Positions 11,939 to 24,305 of a stretch of DNA of 64,000 nt are shown one piece after another. Source of the DNA: Warburgia ugandensis (Eukaryota; Streptophyta; Magnoliopsida; Canellales; Canellaceae); assembly GCA_035236585.1 (NCBI GenBank), contig CP141132.1:42101880-42165879 (forward strand), written 5' to 3'. Positions within the stretch are counted from its first letter, which is position 1. Every line of letters starts with the position of its first letter. The notes below the pieces were generated by a model that saw only the letters and a list, made by a program, of their open reading frames with translations, searched no databases and had not been told where the DNA came from. A program made the translations under genes and the position numbers.

Positions 11939-12655
11939 ATGATAAATATTGAATGCTTTATTTTAATTGCTCAACCATGAGATTATGAAAACCATGCATA
12001 ATTTTTGTTGGAACTCTCCTTGGTTAATTGTAGATCATGATTTTAATTGTTCATTACAACAAGCATGAAGTCCATTCTCAAAGTCATGTTGAAACCATGC
12101 GTGCAACCCATGGTTGGAATGCATGGTTTTGAGTGATTGTTGATTGATTGAGATCTAAGTTGTTACACTCATTTATGTTAGGAAAAGTAGTTTAGTTAGT
12201 GTTTATTTGTTAGCATGTTGTTAATTTGTTATTAGTTGTTAAAGTTCATTCTCTTAATTTCCATTGCATTCTTTAGAACTACCATGATTAGAAAAGTAAT
12301 TGGATTCGTGCAAGTTTCCTTAGGTTAGTTGCTTAATTTCATGTTTAGGAAAGTTGTTAAGAATTGTATTTTTGGAAAGTTTCATTCTAGGAAAGTCATT
12401 AGTTAGGAAAATTTTATATTTAGAAAATTTTTAATTTAGGATAGTATTAGTTTTTGAATGTGTATTTTAGAAAAGTTTTACTTTTAGCATGTTTCTTGTT
12501 TTTGCATAATTTCCATGTTTATGAGACAATTTCCATTCTTATTTTAGGTTAAAGATGTCTTAAAATTTGGCTAGGCTAGATGGTTTAAAGTAGGGACCAC
12601 TAGCATCACATTCATTTAGCTCCTCGTGAGATCGACCTCAGTAGCATGCTAGGAA
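11939..12655 (+). mobile_element. Tat LTR fragment, inverted relative to its neighbour
   Basis: Plus-strand copy of the R-U5 half of the Tat LTR. Positions 12545-12650 match the reverse complement of 9745-9870, sharing GTTTAAAGTAGGGACCACTA and the CATCACATT and AGCATGCTA blocks. It adjoins the 5' LTR start of the Tat element directly, giving a head-to-head arrangement. No coding. Confidence 0.7.
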
Positions 12656-13071
12656 ACCTCATGCATGGCTCTAATCCTCATGCAAAGTGGTGGAATTACA
12701 TGGATTTTTGACCATTTTAGTCACCTTTGATGCTTCTTTGCTTGCCCTAGGATAATTTGTGGGCTTGCTGCAATACAACAGAACATGATTTTTGTGGACT
12801 TGCAAAAACTTTGCGAAGTGCAATATAGACTGTCGGGTCACCTTCTCACTTCCTACAAAAAGAGTAAAAGCCCTAATTAAATCCTAGAATATTATGATGA
12901 TTCACATACTTACTTTGAATTTGCTTCCGAACCTGCAAAATATCAAACTTTTGATTATTAGGTTAGAAATCTTTGTCACAAATTTCTCAAAAAACCCCAA
13001 AAATAATACTATATTTAATAATACATTAACTACTAAGTGGGTACTTTTTATACAAAATTGAACACTCATCA
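12656..13071 (-). mobile_element. Tat LTR fragment (U3 start)
   Basis: Starts TGATGAGTGTTCAATTTTG at 13071 on the minus strand and matches the first ~400 bases of the LTRs at 4782 and 11938. It is truncated at about 12656-12668 where the oppositely oriented fragment begins. Confidence 0.7.
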
Positions 13072-13596
13072 GTATATTCCATAGACAGAACTAAAACTAA
13101 AAACTCAAAATCTATGGCATTATAACACAAGTATATGCTTAGATGGTTTAAGAACATGTTTCTATTGTGAGGTGGGAAAAAAAAAAACACATGATGAACT
13201 ATTTAATAGTTATTTCATGCAATGCACCATAGACAATATTTTCAAACACATATATTTGAATACATATCTAGAGGGTAAATATCACAAATTGGTGATTCAA
13301 GTAAAAATCATGAGGCAACAAATATCTTCAAAATAATAAAAAATTTAAAATAATATTTAATGCACTCTTGTGTGCCTACTAGAGTTCCAACTCTCATTGA
13401 CAATGTCTGCTAATTTGATCATTTGTATTTACCTAGCAACCAACACTAGTTCATCTCTCAAACCATTGTTCTTTTTTGCAAGAGATAAAAAAATAAAACA
13501 AAATCTAATGGGATCCAAACTATGCTCATGAATTGCGTGGCTAAATCATGTGCTCTTTGGTACATGTTAAAAGGAATTCTCATTGCATCCTCATGG
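13072..13596. other. Unassigned AT-rich repeat sequence
   Basis: About 0.5 kb between a Tat LTR start and the solo B-type LTR. It has short A-rich runs and no supported gene. It may be the left remainder of the LTR seen at 17657-19725, since the solo LTR between them has a matching target duplication. Confidence 0.35.
13592..13596. repeat. Target-site duplication CATGG, left copy
   Basis: Pairs with CATGG at 17652-17656 flanking the solo LTR. Confidence 0.85.
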
Positions 13597-13974
13597 TATG
13601 ACACCCCAGGTTTTTCATGAAATTTTTTTACATTTATTTTCAAAAGGTGGCATCCCTCTAATTTTGAAAGTAAAAAAAAGCGAAAGATAGTTTTCTTTGA
13701 AATTCATTTTTCCAAAAACCCTGAACATCACCTCAACTCCCATACTATACATAATATAATTTTTATAGAAGATAGACATATATTTTATGAAACAACTAGG
13801 ACCCATCCAGTGATTCACATACACAGCCCCCATAGTCATTATATTAAATGTCCAAGTAGCATAATCCAAATAACTAATTACACAATACAAAAACTTTAAC
13901 AAAATTTATACCTGAGCGAAGTATGGCTGTTGAACTCCTCTTGCTTGTGTATGCCTTCTCCTATCTATCTGTAT

Positions 13975-14013
13975 CTGAGATATTGTAAACATAAAACATT
14001 TACAATATCTCAG
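13975..14013 (-). promoter_or_regulatory. LTR hairpin, copy 2 (15-bp perfect arms)
   Basis: Arms CTGAGATATTGTAAA and TTTACAATATCTCAG around a nine-base loop, about 380 bp from the LTR end. The arms are identical to those in H's 5' LTR (51543-51582) although the loops differ. Confidence 0.75.
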
Positions 14014-14907
14014 CAAGCAATGTTGGGTAGGGGAGATTTAAGAAATATGTTAATTATATATGAATTAAGCATTTTACATCAATTATAATATTCAATTATC
14101 TACAAGCCATTGATAAAGTAGCTATTTATAATTCTTTTTAATCATAAGAATATAAAAATCCTACTTTAGAGATTACACTTTACATGATATATATAATCCA
14201 CTGGTATTTTAAAGATTTATCATTATCATTTTCCATATGATACCATACTCCGCATAATAAATCTACTCATTCACTTCCCCATACGAAAACTTTTATAAAA
14301 CTATGCCCTCCAAATACATACGTGCAGGACTATATCATATATATTGAAATCGTTAAAAGTCATACAAAGTTATGAACATAGTCCATAGGTTTTATAACTA
14401 TCATTCCTAGACTATACTGGGTCTCATACATATACCCCTTACCATACGAGGTTCATAAAACTCCAGTCACTGCTAGTAACATCATAAAAGGTATCTCATC
14501 ATGCCATCATCATATAAGGCATCTCATCATGCCATGGCAGTATATTGCCCATCATATGTGCATAATAATGTAAAATACACAAGTACTACTATGCTACAGT
14601 CTCAATCTGTACAGCGCGCCCGGATAACTGCATAATAATCCACTGATACCAACTATGGAAATAACAAATCCATGTCCTCATGGGGTAGACCATGGTTGTC
14701 ATAGTGGCGACCCTCCCATTACTGCCCCACCTGATGTTTAGCCTCTCTTTGGGCTTGGTATCCATCATATAAATTTCAAGAAGTAGGTGGCCAAACCCTC
14801 ATACTTCCCTAGCATAGCATCCCTAGTCCTAGGGCTGTGGAAAATAAAATCACAAGCCACCATGCTTGTATGTAAAAGACTAATATACAGGCATCTTGCC
14901 TGTCCAT

Positions 14908-14933
14908 AATATGTATATATATATATATATATA
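14908..14933. repeat. (AT)n microsatellite
   Basis: Alternating TA run inside the solo LTR. Confidence 0.9.
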
Positions 14934-17656
14934 TGTATGTATGAATATCTTATAATAATAATAACATCCTCACTTATTAGGTGATCGCCCACTAAGGATA
15001 TAATGTAAATCCTAAACTCATACATCTCATATGATGTAATGGTACTTATGTACCATAAATGTCTTTTTATTACAACAACAACTATGATATTTTTAATAAT
15101 AGATCGTGTCATAAGTAGGTATCAATTATAAGCATGTCATTCACATAGCATTTCAAGTTACCAATCTTTATCATTCACAAGTAATCATTCTCATAATCAC
15201 ATTTGTATGAAATGCACAATTTAATTGACATAATGTTTAGCACAAGTAATAAGATCATGTTTAAAACATGCATCTTAATATTAAAATATGCTTTCTTAAT
15301 TCTCCACCTACCCCGTGTGGTGAGTTCATCCATTGTCCTTTAGTTGATTGACCTTGTACGCTCCAATCTATTCAAGCCTTAAAAATTCTTTTCTTAATAC
15401 ATTCACGTACATATAGATATGTAGATTTAATTATGATTTAATTATCTGATCCTACGTCCTCGATATTTGATTATAAACTTAGGGCCGTGATCCTATAGTC
15501 AAGGTCCATGTTTCTCGTTCTATTCAGTTCATTTCAAGTCTAATTAATCCATTCTCAACCCTGGACCAATACTTTCCTATGATTTTTCTTGATTAGGACT
15601 GTCAACTCTAATTGAAGATCCAATGGTTACTTAGGGTTCTAATTAATCTTGGGTAGTTATAATTTTTCCTAAATTTTCAGCCTTTTGATCATAATTTTAA
15701 GAATTTGATGCAATCCAAGGCCTAGATCATCGTTATTGGATCTTTACATGGATGATGAAGACTCACGTGAGTCGATCAAGACTTCTATGGATGTCTATCC
15801 TTAGTTTAGGGTTGAGATCTACGGTTGGATTTGTGTGGCCATCTAAATTGTGTTTTTCATCAGCTAACATGTTCAGATTTAACTAATTTGAGGGTGCACA
15901 TTGGTCAGATAGACCACTACTAGTTTTGGATTGACTATCAAAACTCATCTGTGGGGTTCATTGTCGATCCGACGTCAACCAGTCACTATTTGAATAGTGA
16001 CTGATTGGACGATTGAGATTTCTTGCTAGCTTTTCATCCAAATTACAATATCCTAATCACATCCTAGCTAATTTAAGGTCATAGGATTCATCCATGGTGT
16101 CTGATCATCGATAAGATATCCAGAAGTTACTGTGTAAATAGTAATCGATCAGACGGTCCAGATCGTCCAATCTGTTTTCTAGCACATATCACAAATTTTG
16201 TCCAATATAACTTCTCTCATGTATTGATTTACCCATTACTAAACATGGATTAACAATTCAATGGTCAGATTATCATTTAAACTTAGATCTAGCATAAAAT
16301 CAAATAGATTTAACAAAATTTCATCAATTCAACAGACTGGCTTCATGGATCTTACCTTCAGAGCATATTCCTATGCTTCCTCCACCCTTGGATGAGCCAG
16401 ATTGTCGTTGATTTCAGGTGAAACCTCCTTGATCTAGTCGCATAGAAATCCCCTCTTCAATCGACAGCCTAAATCATCCTGAATCCATCCAAAACCATGT
16501 GGTTTTGGTTCTTCTAGGCCAACTGTAGAAGATGGCTAGCTCGGATCAAGGATCCGACCTACCATCGCCTCCGACAATGGCCTGCACACTCTGACCAGCT
16601 GCCAAACCTTGGTTCCTCCTTCGATCGTGGTAGAAGCAAAGGGCTTTTGCCCTACCCTTTGAGGTGAGCAAGGTGGGGGGTTCAAATATGAATTCCGAGC
16701 CCCAATCACCACTGGCGAGCTCCACCTTCTCCGGTGACATGGAACCCCCAGAAACCCATCTTTTCTTCTTCTTCTCTGGCAGGCCTATACTTCTCCGGCG
16801 TGTAGCTCGCCTTTTCTCCCTTCCTTTCCTCTCTTCTCCTTCCTCTTCCCTCTTCTTCTTCCTCTTCTTCCCCGTTTTCTCTTCCTCCCATCGGGTACCC
16901 TCTTTTCGTCGGGTTTGGGAAATAGACCAACGTCTGTTTCGCATTTTTGTTTAAGTGAGGGGCTACCGTTATCAAACCTGCCCCCTAGTTAGTTTAATTT
17001 ATTTTCCTTTTATTTATTTAAAGTTTCATCATTGTGTTTTTACTATTCCGGACACCATGATGCCAGTCAATCAAAATGGTAAGCCATACTAATGATGTTT
17101 TTCAACCCCATTGACTGTCAAATTCTAACTGCTGCAAGTGGGGCCCACTTAGTAAAATTATGAAATTACCCTTTTGTAAGAAAATTACCATTTATTCATC
17201 CAATCTCCAATTTCCACAAACTTAGTGTCATTGGATTCGTATCAACTAGTAGAATCCAGATTTTAGAATTTCAACCTCATGTTCTTAGTTTTTTTACTTA
17301 CTGTTTTAGCTCTCTTTGGCTCATTGGATTCCATTTTTTGAGCACTATCTGATGGTTTTAGTTTTAGTTTGAAATTATCATTCTATAAAAAGATATATCC
17401 CTTGAAAACTCATAACCCGATCATAGAATAGTAAAATTTTGGGGTAAAATTCATCCATAATCCGCTTTCAGTGTTCTTGATGTTGTTAAACTAAACTTTT
17501 CAAGTACATTCCCAACATTCATGCTTACACTCCAAATTCCACTTCTATATAAAATTATTTTCTTTGGGTAAAAAATCCAATTATATCCCAAAGTTTCATA
17601 TTTCACATAACAACCCCCAGAATAGTATTTACAAAATTTGGGGTTGTTACACATGG

Positions 17657-19725
17657 GGCCTTTGGTTGTCTCAAATGTGTGTCATGAGTCACCTCTTTCA
17701 ATACTTACAACCAATCGAGAAAATGTCACTTTTTGGCATTGTGTACCTACCACCTCATGTTGTTGAAGGCTAGGTAGCCAACCTGTACACGCCTACCAGC
17801 ACGCCTCTGAGTAGGCTTTTTAGCCTATCTCAAACATGAAATCTTGGGTATCATCATACCTTTATAAGTTTTACAAAATCTTAAGCAAAAATTGGCGTAA
17901 ACATAAATTGGCAAAGCAGCTCTTTTTCAAGATAAAGTAAATGTCCAAATGTGAAACACATAATAGCTTATTTTCAAGATAAATCAAATATTGATGCCAT
18001 TTTTAAAAAACTCATTCAAGAATGTCAAATTCAAGGTAAGTTTTCATGCCCAAAACTGATCATAACTTAGCATCAATTTATTGTTCAAAACTTGCCCTCT
18101 TCCAGGCAAGTTAAAATTAGTTTATAAAACATTACTTTTAAAATTTCAAGACCATGGTTTACAAGATACTGCAACATGCTAAGACTAACTTATCAAAGCA
18201 TCAAATTTGGTTTATCAAAAAACCATGGTTAACATGGTGTAGTTTGCAAATCTAGAAGCCATCCTTCCCAAGGAATTTTATTAAGTTAAAAACAAAAATC
18301 AAACATAGCAAAGACGGTTCAACATGGTGAAGATTGTATGTATTAAGTGACCTAAAGCGCACAACAACCATTTTTTTTTAGGAAAACATTCCGCATGCTA
18401 TAAACAATATGTCCAAACACTATTTTTAGGACACAAACCCATCTTTTTTCTATGGACAAGATTACATGTTAAAAGCGTACATTCAAGCCTCATTTCAAAT
18501 GCCAATGAAGACATTATTTATTAGACATTAATAGGACCAAAATCAGAATGTATGAGAACATAACTTCATTATAAAAATCAAGTACAATGAGCATGAATTC
18601 CTACTAAAAGTGAAACCAAATAAGGCATACATCATGGTGAGATCTAACCATCCAAGAACCAGCACCATAGGCATGGGTAGCAGCAAAAGGGGCCCATTTT
18701 TATTTCTTAATGAATTAACCAATCAACTCGCTATTAGACATTTATTTTGATTTGATAATATTTGCAAAAAAATTCAACATATTTCATTATTATTATTATG
18801 TGAATCAATCCTACCACTTCTGGTCCTAGGGTTTCCACACTTGAAGAAAAAAATGTGGGGTGTATTGCTTATTCGAATATCTAGTAAAAACATGAATCAC
18901 AAGGATGCAATAGCTTGATTAAACTTAACACACAAAATATCATTAGTGAGAGCATAAAAGCATGGTAAAATCAAGCATGATAGAACATACAATCATGCTA
19001 GAAATCATCCAACAGAGGCATGAACCATACATTAGAAAATGTTCACTATGGAGCTTGAAAATTCACAAATTTTCCTCATTTCCTTCTTTTCTTTCTTCCC
19101 TTCTTTCTCTCTTTTCTCCACCATCCAGCCATCTACTCTAGAATGTCTACACCTGCCAAATATGTTCCTAGTTGAAATTCTTGCTGCTTAAGGTAGCATA
19201 CAACTCCCTAATATCCAATGTATTTCCACTCCACAACCATCATTCTAACTATAGCATCTTTTTACTTCTCCAAACACTATCCTAATAAAACATGAGATCC
19301 CTCTAGTAATAGCCCAACCACCTTCTCATGACAAGATGTCTTTCCTTGATTGGTTTCTATCTAAAGTTGTAGAAGTCCAAACACCTATCTAAACACATTT
19401 TTGCTTGTGTTATGTGGCTATTAAGGGAAAGACGTCTAGTTATCTCTAATTAAGATTGGCAGCTACCGATAACCCCCATTGTATTACAAATGAAAGGGAA
19501 TGCCAATATCAATTCTCCTAATTTACCACACCTAAGATATTGGATTCTAATGGTTGGACTTATGACATCTTTATATCATTGAAATACTCTTCTCTAGTTC
19601 GAACCATCTGTAGAAATTTCATCATTCCATTATTTTGTAATTAAAAAATATATTTTCACAACTAAAAAAGAAATTCTTATTTTACATCATTAAAAGAAAT
19701 TGTTACAAAGTTTTGAGTTATTACA
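17657..19725 (-). mobile_element. Gypsy LTR, probable 3' LTR of element E
   Basis: The right edge at 19725 reads TGTAATAACTCAAAAC on the minus strand, the same start style as the other Tekay-like LTRs. It is preceded (minus strand) by a purine-rich AAAGGGTCTAATAA that resembles the tract before D's 3' LTR. The pol of element E ends further right (21815-23489) on the same strand, so this is most simply E's 3' LTR. Its left end is not visible because the solo LTR at 13597-17651 is inserted there. Contains a pyrimidine tract at 19080-19120. No gene; scattered frames are below 70 codons. Confidence 0.55.
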
Positions 19726-19882
19726 TTATTAGACCCTTTAGATATTTGGACCCCAAAATTATTCTAAACTTCAATTACAAACAATTCTAGTGGTTTCTCT
19801 TTCATTTTTAACTCTAATTTCTATGTTACCTCTTCAATTAAATGTTGTTGCTAGAGGGCTTTGAATAAAAGAAATAACCTTG
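19726..19882 (-). other. PPT-like tract and 3' untranslated stretch of element E
   Basis: Short non-coding stretch between the LTR start at 19725 and a Tat-like LTR insertion. It includes the purine-rich strand at 19726-19740. Plus-strand TGTTGTTGCTAGAGG at 19845 looks like a degraded Tat primer site, but the neighbouring LTR is in the wrong orientation for it. Confidence 0.4.
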
Positions 19883-21809
19883 TGTTTAGATTTTCCTTGC
19901 AAGTGCATAGTTAGACAATTGCAGTGTTGCAGGGTTGAATCCATATGGAGGATATAGTATGAGTTTAAAGCACCAAATTATTCTACTCTAATGATCCTAA
20001 AAGATTTAGACTAGAAAGATTACAAGATGAGGTGATGAATGATCAAATGGATTAGATTTCTTTGAATCAAGAAAATAACTATAATTGAAGGTTAGAATTG
20101 GAGATCACCTAGACTAGTATTAGGGTCGACCACTAGTTATTGCTCCTTATAACTCAAGAAGTATATTAAAATTACAATCATTTTCTCAAAATGAGGTTTC
20201 TTAGGAAATTTAGCTTAAAAATCACTGATTCCTAGAAACTAGATAGATTGTCGAATTCTAAATCTTTCATGTAAAGCTTAACTATAATGAATTAAGGATT
20301 AATTCCAATATTCATTATGAAAGGTAATGACATTGAATCAACACATTATTAATTAGTAAGGTGGTGTTCTCTAATGTTATCATAGGATCACTCTAATCCC
20401 AAGCAAAAATAAACCCACTTAACATAATTTCTAATTTAACATATAGGGTAGTAGGCAAGGGAGAAATCTGAAGCTCTATTATTGTACACCTATAGAGTAG
20501 TAGTAGTGAAATAGAGTTGGAAAAACCTAGATTTTCTCCTTACTTTCTTGCTCTCTCCCAAGGAAAAGCTTTCAAGGGAATGCTAGAGAACTTAGTTCTA
20601 GCTCCTCCTTTGTTAGATTTAACATATAGCTCACTATCATTCATAGCATTTTGAAGCTAGAATATCAATAGCCATAGGTAGAACAAAACAATAACACTTC
20701 CATGCAATGCTATGGTTGAAACTTCAAAACAAATGAAAGGGAAAGAGAGACTTTTCAATGAAAACTTTCCTTCTTTACTTCAAGCTCTTACATAGGAGAA
20801 CTTACATGAAAATACAAAAAGCATGGTGAAGCAGAATGTTTACTACACTAGTGGAATAAGAAGGGAATTGAGTTTTCCATTTCCCTCCAATTCCGTCTCT
20901 TCTTCTTCCTCTTCATGATCCTCTCTATCCACTTGCTCCTCTCTCTTGTCCTTATATAAAGTGAGGGGTAGCTAATGTTACAGCTAATCCCTATCTCATC
21001 GAGCCCCTCCCCCCTCCATTTACTTACCTTTGACTCTCTCCTTTAATCACACTATTGTTTGATGAAAGTGAAATGGTTCTAGGTGATTTCTCTCCTTATA
21101 ATTAGTATCTCCTTCTTCTTTTCAAGAAGTCAAGAAACTCTCCTTGTGGCACATGTCTTCATCATAGAGATATCAACATTAAGCTCTCCACCCTTCATCC
21201 ATTTCTACTTACTTATTTTTGACTTGATCTTCACATTAGGAAACAATTAAGAGAAATCCTTCATTATAACATGATATCCCATACTCACCCCTATTGTCTA
21301 TATGCTATACATTATTTCATTTTATACATTCACAAACTTGTGGGCCCATGGTATGTTAAAGAATGAAAGATTGAGTAGGACTCATGTACGATCTTCTACT
21401 TTCACAGCATAGTGTAAGTAATCTGGGCTTGCATGAGTTTGGTGGTTAAATAGATGAATTGATCCTCAAAGACTTGGGCTTCTACTTCTTTGATTAATCT
21501 GGTTCATCAAAATTAAATCAATTTGAGTTGTTCATTTACATTTAAGCTTGAACGGTGACATAGGTTGTTGATCAGCTTGATCTCTCTATTCGGATCTTAA
21601 CATACGACCAACAAAACATATAAAAAACCTAATTATTAATATTTTAATAATAGTTTTAAACATACTTACCTTCGGATGGTGATCTAATGCTAAAATATTT
21701 TGGATTATGGTACTGGAGAAAATCCATCATATGTGTGTAATTCATCAAATTAATGCACTAAAAAAATACAAAATTTAGGGTTTATGGGTACAATATTGAG
21801 TACTCAATA
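19883..21809 (-). mobile_element. Tat-like LTR, probably solo
   Basis: About 1.93 kb. The right end shows the Tat-type LTR start (TTGAGTACTCAATATTG on the minus strand). The left end has the block near the LTR end with TGCACTTGCAAGG. CCTTG occurs at 19878-19882 and again at 21810-21814, a candidate target-site duplication. If that is right, the minus-strand start is TATTGAG rather than TG, so the exact right edge is uncertain. A TATA-like TTATATAAAG lies at about 20953-20962 next to a pyrimidine-rich stretch (20880-20945). It seems to be inserted between the integrase end and the polypurine tract of element E. Confidence 0.6.
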
Positions 21810-21814
21810 CCTTG

Positions 21815-23489
21815 TTTTTCAGCTTCCTTTCTTTCTTGTTTAAAATTTGAATTGATTTCTTTCCAAATGTTAGCTATGGTTGCAACTTAGTTGTTACTTG
21901 TTCAAGAACATTTTAGGATTAGGTATATACCTCCATAGCATGGAAATGTGGAAAACATTGTGAACTTTTGATAACTATGGTGGTAAAGCCAACTAGTATG
22001 CCATTACATTGATTTTGTCCAAAGTCTCAAAAGGATCAATAAATTAAGGACTCAATTTCCCTTCCACACCAAGCCTGATGACTCCCTTAATTAGAGAAAT
22101 CTTCAAAAACACATGGTCCCCAACTTCGAACTCCAAGCCTCTATACATCTCATCAGCATAGCTTTTGTATGTTGTTTGAGCTATAAGGAGTTGTTTTAGG
22201 GTATATCTCATTTCATTAGCATTTTGTTCTACCAATTCTAACTATATAATCTTGTTCTCTTTAATTTCACTCCAACAAGTAGGTAAACAGCAAGGTCTCT
22301 TATATAGTGCCTCATATGGATAACTTCTAATGCTTGAGTGAAAACTGTTATTATATATTACTCAATAAATGGTTGGTTCTTATGCCAATTCTCTCTGCAT
22401 TCAATCACACACATTCTTAGCATGTCTTCAAAGTATGGATTGTTCTCTTAGTGTGATCATCTATTTAAGGATGAAAAGTTGTATTGAAATTCAATGATGA
22501 TCCCAAAGACTCCTGAACATAACTGTAAAACTACAATGTGAATTGACTGTCCCAGTTAGCAGTAATAGTTACAAGTATTCCATGCCTGCTGACATCTTCT
22601 TGGATATACAATCATACCATACTATTAGTAGACTGGTTTTGTTGAATTGAGAGGAAATGTTCCAATTTCATCACCCAATCAACTACCATGAATATCTTAT
22701 CATGTCCTCTAGATGTCTTAGGTAAACCTACAATGAAATCCATGGTGATATGATTCCAATTCACTCAGGAATTGGAATCACTCCATAAACTCTCCCACAT
22801 CCTTGTTCATACCATTCTACAAAAATTGTCTCCTTAAATCCTGGTACATATTTATTCCAATGAGGTGAATGGTATATTATGAATAGCTACCTCACTATGA
22901 ATCTCTTGCCTTAGTTTATGAATATGCTTCATCATCATCCTTCTACATGTGAAGAACTCCCTCAACAATAATAGATCTTATGATCATGTTTTCCATGAAT
23001 GATTTCTTATTCTTATGCTATAATTCAAATTTGCACTTCATTACTTGCTACAACAATTTTCACCCCTTGGAAAGCATGCTCACATACATTGCTTATGCCT
23101 TTCTGCTCAATGCATCAACCACTACATTGGCCTTTTTAGGATGATATTGAATGGAAAAATCATTGTCTTTTAAGTACTCCACCCATCTCCTCTACCTCAT
23201 ATTCAAGTCATGTTGTGATAAGATATAATTGAGGTCTTGTGATCAATGAACACCTTGAACTTTCTTTATACAACTAATGCCTCCAAATCATTCAAGCAAA
23301 GAACATAACTGCAAGCTTCATTTTGTCAGTAAGGTGATTAAGCTTATGTTTTTTCAATTGTTAAGAAGTATGGCAAACCACTTTTCCATTCTGCATCAAT
23401 ACACAACCCAATCCTTTGCCTAAGGCATCACTGTAAACGATAAGAACTCCATTGCCTGATGCTAAGGTAAGTACTATTCCAGCACATAC
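21815..23489 (-). pseudogene. Element E pol, 3' part: RNase H and integrase remnant
   Basis: Minus-strand remnant of a Tekay-like polyprotein. From 23484 leftward it shows RNase H (DALGKGLGCVLMQNGKV near 23390-23440, then the RRWVEYLKD-like part near 23160). Integrase follows, with a first catalytic Asp in TMDFIVGLPKT near 22730 and a degraded TAFHPQTDG region near 22470. The integrase C-terminal segment is at 22044-22235 (FEVGDHVFLKISLIKGVIRLG) and continues to about 21890 with ALPP.LSKVHNVFH. Many stops and frameshifts are present. It begins abruptly in RNase H because element C is inserted at 23490; the matching RT part is at 45291-45646. The frame ends near a Tat-like LTR at 21809. Dead. 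Confidence 0.8.
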
Positions 23490-23921
23490 TATGACACCTC
23501 AAGTTTTGCACAACATATAAAATACAAATTTTAAAAAAAGTTGGGATCCTTGGTTAAAACTTTCAATATTAAAATTGACTGAAAATGAAAATTTTGAATA
23601 AAAAGCTTTTGTTTCAAAATTTTAGTAGTCATACAACCCACAAAACCATGGAATTAATGGTGTAAAGACATTTCCATTTCTATAAAAAATTTGACAGAGT
23701 CTCCTCTATATTTTGGACCAGCATATTTAACACATGCTAAGTGACAAATACTTGATAAACACAATAAACATAAATACAAAATTTGGGAGACTGAGTCTCC
23801 ATATCTACCTGTCTAGATCATACACTTTTTTTATAAAACCATATACCTCAATGGTAGAGTAAAATAAAAAAGAAATACTGATGCTCTCTGACTACTCATT
23901 ACCTGTTGTCTATCTCTGCAT

Positions 23922-23953
23922 CTGAGGCATTGTAAATACATGTCAATGCCTCA
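23922..23953 (-). promoter_or_regulatory. LTR hairpin, copy 3
   Basis: Arms TGAGGCATTG / CAATGCCTCA with an eleven-base loop. Compared with copies 2 and 5, two adjacent pairs changed on both sides (AT/AT to GC/GC), consistent with selection on pairing. Confidence 0.65.
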
Positions 23954-24300
23954 ACAAGCTATGCTTGTGTAAGTAACAACAACAATAATAATAATAATAT
24001 AAATTCACAATTATTAAACATAATATGAATAGTCAAGTATCAAGTTTTGGGCATGTGATGAAAATCTTTTTCATCAAATAGTTCTAACATGATCTCAATA
24101 ATGAGAGTAAATAGAAATAGAATAGAGCATGAATAGCATGTTAAACCAACCAAATTAATGACTATAGGTAGGGCATCCAGCTCATAAAATTACTGAAAAC
24201 AAGAAAATGCATCCATGCCACTTGCGTATTTCCAAAACTGGCTGAGTATGCAAAGCTTATTTGGCTTGTCAAAATGCCAATATCAAATCAATGTAACTCA

Positions 24301-24305
24301 TGCAA
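24301..24305. repeat. Target-site duplication TGCAA of element D, left copy
   Basis: Identical to 35432-35436. The interrupted C LTR reads on without gap when D and one copy of TGCAA are removed. Confidence 0.9.

Larger units (their letters stand above)
13597..17651 (-). mobile_element. Solo LTR, B-type (Tekay-like), 4.06 kb with TSD
   Basis: On the minus strand it starts TGTAACAACCCCAAATTTT at 17651 and ends GGGGTGTCATA at 13597. The flanks are CATGG at 13592-13596 and CATGG at 17652-17656, an exact 5-bp target-site duplication. There is neither a primer site next to the end nor a purine tract next to the start, so LTR-LTR recombination has removed the internal part. The termini are TG...TA rather than TG...CA; C's LTRs end the same way. 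Positions 14580-14900 match the H 5' LTR (50880-51170). It also contains the GGGG...CCCC module (16958-16987), a purine/pyrimidine tract (16745-16900) and the hairpin at 13975-14013. Confidence 0.9.
23490..24305 (-). mobile_element. Element C 3' LTR, end portion (left half)
   Basis: Terminal part of C's 3' LTR, ending GAGGTGTCATA at 23490 on the minus strand. It matches C's 5' LTR from 42302 to about 43228. The LTR is interrupted after TGCAA (24301-24305) by element D and resumes at 35432 with the same TGCAA. The hairpin copy is at 23922-23953. No coding. Confidence 0.88.

Noticed and set aside
16546-16975. Glu/Lys/Arg-rich frames on both strands
   Set aside because: Created by the purine/pyrimidine tract in the solo LTR U3. 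Low complexity, no family resemblance.
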